This document shows positions 60,037-64,000 of a stretch of 64,000 bases of DNA, piece after piece. Within the stretch, counting starts at the first letter, position 1, and every line of letters begins with the position of its first letter. The notes beneath the pieces are model-generated. The model saw nothing but the letters and a program-made list of their open reading frames with translations. It ran no database searches and was not told where the DNA came from. The stretch spans positions 59,582 to 123,581 of the forward strand of contig CANFQX010000009.1 of assembly GCA_947449255.1 (NCBI GenBank), read 5' to 3'. The position numbers were made by a program, and so were the translations under genes. The stretch is from Pseudobdellovibrionaceae bacterium (lineage in GTDB: Bacteria; Bdellovibrionota; Bdellovibrionia; Bdellovibrionales; Bdellovibrionaceae).

Positions 60037-61764
60037 ATGAAAGAATCGGCTTGGCATCGTTTTTTTTCACTCACAAAACCTGAAGAAAAACCACTTTCGG
60101 CGGGCTTATTTTTTCTTATTGTCTCCAGCGCGGCAGGATTGCTTTACCCACAACTGACCCGCTGGCTCATCGATCACGTTCTAACCCCTAAGAGGCTGGA
60201 CCTCTTATTGAACGTTTCTCTTGGACTCTTTGTTGTGTTTCTTATTCAAGGAGTCACCTCAAGCTTGCGGTATTATTTTTTTTCACTCAGCGGTGAACGG
60301 ATTGTCATTCAACTCAGACAAAGACTTTACCAGCAGATTCTTTCTCAAGAGATTTCTTTTTTTGATTTCAATCGGACCGGCGAACTGATGAGCCGACTCT
60401 CCTCGGATTGCACAACGCTGCAAAATGCAGTCAGCATCAATGTTTCCATGGGGCTGCGAAACTTAGGACAGGTTTTAGGCGGACTGGCTTTCATGTTCTA
60501 CACCTCCTGGAAGTTGTCTCTTTTAATGTTGCTTTTGATTCCACCGATCGCCTTGGCCGCGGGTCTCTTCGGCAAACGCATCCGCAAGTTTTCGAAAGAA
60601 TCTCAAGCGGCCCTTGCTGATGCCAGCATTGTCGCTGAAGAAACTATTTCTGGAATTCGCACGGTGAAGTCTTTCGTTCAAGAGCACGCCGAAGTGACTC
60701 GCTATCGCGCGTCCATGGAACAAGCCCTGATTGCCGTCGAAAAACGCATTCGGGCAATTGCTGAATTTATCACCTTAGCCATGACTGTGGGCTTTGGCTC
60801 CATCTGCTTTGTTCTTTGGTACGGCGGCCGCGAAGTGATTCAAGATCGGATGTCAGCTGGGGATATCACGCAATTTTTATTGTACCTGGCCTTGGTCGCT
60901 ATTGGGGTTGGCAGCTTGGGCAGCCTGTGGGGTGACTTCGTTGCAGCAGTTGGTGCCAGCCAACGTGTTTTTGAAATATTGGAAAGGTCACCGGCTATCG
61001 CTGATGTCGGTCTTGAAATTCCTAACGTTCAAGGCTCCATTGAGTTTCAAAATGTTCATTTTAGTTATCCCTCTAGAACTGAAACAGAAATCCTCAGAGG
61101 CATTCAATTTAAAATTGAGCCTGGGCAGAGGGTGGCTCTGGTGGGTTCTTCTGGCAGCGGCAAAACCACCATTGCTAGCCTCATTCCACGATATTACGAG
61201 CCGACTTCTGGCGCGATCCTCATCGATAATCACAATCTAGCAACACTCAAAACAAGTTGGCTCAGAGATCAAATTGGTATTGTCTCCCAGGAGCCCATTT
61301 TGATTTCCTCGACGATCGCGCAAAACATCCGCTATGGAAGACCCGACGCTACAGATCTTGAAGTCGAAAACGCGGCCAAAGCAGCCAATGCCCTAGAATT
61401 TATTCACCGCTTCCCCGATGGCTTTGACACCAAGGTTGGCGAAAAGGGCATTCAACTTTCTGGCGGCCAAAAACAGCGCGTAGCCATTGCACGGGCTTTG
61501 TTAAAAAATCCGCGTATTTTGATCTTAGATGAAGCCACAAGCAATTTAGATACAGCCAGCGAGCATTTGGTCCAGGAAGCCCTCCAACGACTCACCATCG
61601 GCCGCACAACCTTAATTATTGCACACAGATTAGCGACGGTGAAAGATGCCGACATCATTTTTGTCATCCACGAGGGCCAGATTGTTCAAAAAGGCCGTCA
61701 CGAGGAACTTTCCCTTCAGCAAGAGGGGTTGTATTACCACCTTTTGCAGCGGCAGCTGCATTAG
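60037..61764 (+). CDS. MsbA-like ABC exporter (fused permease and ATPase)
   Basis: The 575-residue half-transporter has a six-helix membrane domain (about 1-310, with the family segment TGELMSRLSSDCTTLQNAVS) and an ATPase domain. Walker A is GSSGSGKTT (about 370-378), the Q-loop GIVSQEPILIS, the signature LSGGQKQR (about 475-482), Walker B ILILDEATSNLD and the switch IIAHRLAT. Homodimers of this design export lipid A, lipids or drugs. Its position next to mraY and within reach of lpxH makes a lipid cargo plausible, but this is inference. Confidence 0.88.
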   Translation: MKESAWHRFFSLTKPEEKPLSAGLFFLIVSSAAGLLYPQLTRWLIDHVLTPKRLDLLLNVSLGLFVVFLIQGVTSSLRYYFFSLSGERIVIQLRQRLYQQILSQEISFFDFNRTGELMSRLSSDCTTLQNAVSINVSMGLRNLGQVLGGLAFMFYTSWKLSLLMLLLIPPIALAAGLFGKRIRKFSKESQAALADASIVAEETISGIRTVKSFVQEHAEVTRYRASMEQALIAVEKRIRAIAEFITLAMTVGFGSICFVLWYGGREVIQDRMSAGDITQFLLYLALVAIGVGSLGSLWGDFVAAVGASQRVFEILERSPAIADVGLEIPNVQGSIEFQNVHFSYPSRTETEILRGIQFKIEPGQRVALVGSSGSGKTTIASLIPRYYEPTSGAILIDNHNLATLKTSWLRDQIGIVSQEPILISSTIAQNIRYGRPDATDLEVENAAKAANALEFIHRFPDGFDTKVGEKGIQLSGGQKQRVAIARALLKNPRILILDEATSNLDTASEHLVQEALQRLTIGRTTLIIAHRLATVKDADIIFVIHEGQIVQKGRHEELSLQQEGLYYHLLQRQLH

Positions 61765-61765
61765 C

Positions 61766-61795
61766 GATGGAATAAAAAATAGGCTCCATCCACTT
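61766..61795 (+). terminator. weak hairpin between convergent genes
   Basis: GATGGA and TCCATC form a six-pair stem with an AT-rich loop, two bases past the ABC exporter stop. A CACTTTT follows. It may serve as terminator of the exporter gene, but the stem is short. Confidence 0.3.
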
Positions 61796-63517
61796 TTAAG
61801 GCTTTGACAAGGCACGAATGAAGTTTTCAACCTGAGGTAAAATTTTATCGTACTCACTTGCTTCAAAATGAAGAGTTGATCGAATCATTTCGGGTGGCAT
61901 TTGACGACTGTTTAATTTTGTCCAAAACGAACTCTCCCACGGGCTTGAAAGGTTCAACATTGTTCCTTTCATTTCATTTAAAATCTCTACGGCACTGCCT
62001 CTTTGAAATTGTGAATGGCACATGACACAGTTTTTTTGCACGAAGGGAATCATTGGTTCGAAGGCCTTCTGAATGACTTCTGAAAAATCATGTTTCGTAT
62101 TAGAATTTGGCTTTCCGATGGAGGGGTTATTCTGCGCAGGCTGTCCTTTTGAAATTCTTAAGACGGCACCATTTTTATCATCGAGCACAAGAATTGAACC
62201 ATCATTGAGAACGGTTAAGCCCGTCGGTGCTCCCCGAGGCCGCAGGCCGTCTTGAGCTTCCCAACCATAAACAATCTCTTCATATTGATTCGAAGTGGGC
62301 TCGCCTTTTTCATTGACGGGATAGGCGACGATACGATGACCGTTTTTTTGATAACCATGCCAACTGACAAGCAGTTTATTTTTCAATGAAGGCAGCAAAT
62401 CGCTCTGATAATAAATCAATCCCAGCGGCGCAGAATGGGCGGGCATAAATATTTTGGGCATTGTATATTTTCGCGCACAATCTGCGGGCGTGACCTTTCC
62501 TACAAAAAGGGGCGCTACCAGTCCGTTGGAATGACAATAAGGCCAGCCATAGTGTGCGCCTTCATTCAAGACATTCAATTCCTCAAAAGGCCAATCCTCA
62601 CTGGGAAGATCCATTCCATTTTCACCTTGTATAACCAAACCCGTTTCAGGATGCACAGCCAAAGCCATAGAGTTTCTAAGCCCTCGCGCAAAAGGTGCTG
62701 CCTTCAATGTTTTTCTTTGCGAATCAGGGCTCAATTGAACTTTCCAAACGGCCGCACTGGCCAAGGGACTTTCCGCCTGGAGGCATTTGCCATTTTCATC
62801 TAAGGTTTTAAAGCCTACGCCACAATCATCGGATGGAGCGCCGATATTGACATAGATTTCATTAAAATCCTTATTAGCCACGAGCTGTAAAAGTGGATGC
62901 TTATTCTTATGCTGAGAATCCAAAAGGTTATAGTTTTTAGCATTTTTGTATTCATCTTGTCTAAAAATAGACTTCGCAAAATCATCGAAAACAATTTCAG
63001 TCACAGGGTCAATATTGAATTTTCCTGATATTTTGTCGCGGGGATCAAAACGCAGAACTGCCGTAGGAGTCCCCACATACAAACGGCCCTCAGGATCCAT
63101 GATAATTCCACCCGGCATCGTTAATTTTTTATTGGGAAAAAGATTGATGACGACGGTTTTCTTTTTATGAAGTGCTCCAGAGTCTTTATCTTCAACTTCA
63201 TAGATCGCATACACTCTGCCTCTGTCAAAGGCCCAGCCACCCATTTCGGTCACATAAATAATCCCATCTTTCGACTGAACGGCATAGCGAGGCATTTTTA
63301 AGCCATCTTGCTTACCTGCTAAAAGTCCCACACAAAGGCCTGCAGAAGTTTTTACGTCGATTTGTGGCAATCCATCGCAAAGAACTTGAGAATCAAGACC
63401 ATAACCAGATTTTTGAATCACTTCGGCTGAGGCTTTCAGAAACGAAAGGCCTACAAAAACAAATGTGAAAGTTTTCAAAAATACCCACGTGATAGTTTTA
63501 TTTTTGCAGTTTTTCAT
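61796..63517 (-). CDS. secreted sorbosone dehydrogenase-like protein with C-terminal heme c motif
   Basis: The 573-residue protein has a signal peptide (about 1-31, ending KASAE) and a six-bladed propeller region. Segments typical of the glucose/sorbosone dehydrogenase family are IIMDPEGRLYVGTPTAVLRF, FARGLRNSMALAVHPETG, GENGMDLPSEDWPFEELNVL and RPRGAPTGLTVLNDGSILVL. After the propeller a cytochrome-like tail carries CVMCH (Cys497-His501) and a possible distal Met in LNSRQMPPEM. The combination suggests periplasmic oxidation of a sugar with electrons passed to heme. PQQ dependence is typical of the family but cannot be shown here. GAAGGAG precedes the ATG. Confidence 0.82.
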   Translation of the reverse strand: MKNCKNKTITWVFLKTFTFVFVGLSFLKASAEVIQKSGYGLDSQVLCDGLPQIDVKTSAGLCVGLLAGKQDGLKMPRYAVQSKDGIIYVTEMGGWAFDRGRVYAIYEVEDKDSGALHKKKTVVINLFPNKKLTMPGGIIMDPEGRLYVGTPTAVLRFDPRDKISGKFNIDPVTEIVFDDFAKSIFRQDEYKNAKNYNLLDSQHKNKHPLLQLVANKDFNEIYVNIGAPSDDCGVGFKTLDENGKCLQAESPLASAAVWKVQLSPDSQRKTLKAAPFARGLRNSMALAVHPETGLVIQGENGMDLPSEDWPFEELNVLNEGAHYGWPYCHSNGLVAPLFVGKVTPADCARKYTMPKIFMPAHSAPLGLIYYQSDLLPSLKNKLLVSWHGYQKNGHRIVAYPVNEKGEPTSNQYEEIVYGWEAQDGLRPRGAPTGLTVLNDGSILVLDDKNGAVLRISKGQPAQNNPSIGKPNSNTKHDFSEVIQKAFEPMIPFVQKNCVMCHSQFQRGSAVEILNEMKGTMLNLSSPWESSFWTKLNSRQMPPEMIRSTLHFEASEYDKILPQVENFIRALSKP

Positions 63518-63691
63518 TTGAGGCTCCTTCTCTCTAGAGAAGGAGTAGCAAAATCTGGGCCCTAAAACATTTTTATAGGCGAGCTCAATGCACCAGGAGG
63601 TGTCTCATTTTGAGAACTCATAGATTGATGAGGCGAAGCGACAAATTTGGCCTCTGACCGCAATCAACTTGTACAAAAAATTGACTGACTG

Positions 63692-63723
63692 CTGAGCTCG
63701 TAAGCTCGCGCTAACGAGCTCAG
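63692..63723. other. strong stem-loop with tetraloop
   Basis: CTGAGCTCGT and ACGAGCTCAG form a perfect ten-pair stem. Inside it, past an A-A mismatch, AGC/GCT closes a TCGC tetraloop. No T-run follows directly; on the minus strand ATTTTTT comes 12 bases later. It may be a terminator for a gene beyond the edge, or a repeat element. Confidence 0.55.
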
Positions 63724-63760
63724 ACTTATTGAAGGAATTCACAAGAAAAAAAATTCTTAA

Positions 63761-63931
63761 TTATTTAATTACTTTTTGCGGCACTTTGTACAGCTTGTTT
63801 GCATCATAGCCCAGGCTTGTCACTTTTTTTGTTAATTCCAGGTATTGGCTATCGAATTGACTCAAATTAAATGATACCGAAATGGACGATTGAGGGTGCG
63901 CAATTTGGAAAATTGCTTCGATATATTGGAT
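63761..63931 (-). pseudogene. possible C-terminal gene remnant
   Basis: Read on the minus strand, a 56-codon frame closed upstream by TAA gives a protein-like end: ISVSFNLSQFDSQYLELTKK, then VTSLGYDANKLYKVPQKVIK. It has no start codon or ribosome binding site. The neighbouring frame continues toward the window edge (RTEKYLNPIYRSNFPN), so a frameshifted gene reading in from the right is possible. The family is not recognised, and it may be chance. Confidence 0.25.
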
Positions 63932-64000
63932 TTAAATATTTTTCGGTGCGAATAATTTGAGTCATCGAAAAAAAGGTCCTGATCGAAATAAACCCGATGA

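Larger units (their letters stand above)
63518..64000. other. 483 bp region without an intact gene
   Basis: This stretch at the right edge holds the upstream region of the sorbosone dehydrogenase-like gene, a strong stem-loop (63692-63723) and a possible gene remnant on the minus strand (63761-63931). No convincing promoter was found. Confidence 0.5.

Overview
The window looks like a chromosomal segment of a moderately AT-rich Bdellovibrionota (Bdellovibrio-type) bacterium. This is an inference from gene content: many lipoproteins and outer-membrane barrels, a Glt/Agl-like envelope complex of the kind known in Myxococcus and Bdellovibrio, a PEGA-tailed Ser/Thr kinase, and an mraY-murD-ftsW-murG-murC-ftsQ-ftsA-ftsZ cluster. 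Genus and species cannot be fixed from the sequence alone. No tRNA, rRNA, CRISPR array or intact insertion sequence was seen.

Layout. 1-8.8 kb: a 5' part of aroA, a lipoprotein, an outer-membrane protein, coaE, a eukaryotic-type protein kinase followed by an acyl-CoA ligase, and an AMIN-like protein paired with an outer-membrane barrel. 8.8-10.4 kb: a solitary AAA+ ATPase of the DUF4143 type sits between two roughly 100 bp direct repeats, each carrying the same intrinsic terminator, and has tandem repeats over its predicted promoter. It looks like an acquired unit. 10.4-14 kb: a lipoprotein with 17 CXXCH heme sites is transcribed divergently from a lipoprotein with a (GYNx)n tail. 14-19 kb: prlC-nadK-recN. 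19-36 kb: mostly accessory envelope and secreted proteins, including a four-repeat cysteine protein, a collagen-like lipoprotein paired with a 915-residue lipoprotein, an M14 peptidase overlapping an alpha/beta hydrolase, an OlsB-like acyltransferase, a secreted GH1 glycosidase, a NUDIX hydrolase, a putative L,D-transpeptidase and a JmjC/cupin protein.

36.2-59.7 kb is a continuous minus-strand block. Reading in the transcribed direction it holds mraY, murD, a small lipoprotein, ftsW, murG, murC, ftsQ, ftsA, ftsZ, lpxH and a metallophosphoesterase lipoprotein. These are followed by a ten-gene operon encoding a TolQ/ExbB-like stator protein, two ExbD/TolR-like proteins, TPR proteins, an AgmX/TonB-like trans-periplasmic protein, an Ig-like lipoprotein, an outer-membrane barrel and a vWA lipoprotein. 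Peptidoglycan synthesis, division, a lipid A enzyme and a proton-motive-force-driven envelope machine are thus contiguous and co-oriented. The end of the window holds an MsbA-like ABC exporter, a sorbosone dehydrogenase-like protein with a heme motif, and about 480 bp with a strong hairpin and a possible gene remnant.

The items most worth a second look are the repeat-flanked ATPase unit, the Glt-like operon with its vWA lipoprotein, the hairpin-bracketed lipoprotein inside the division cluster, and the collagen-like/giant lipoprotein pair.
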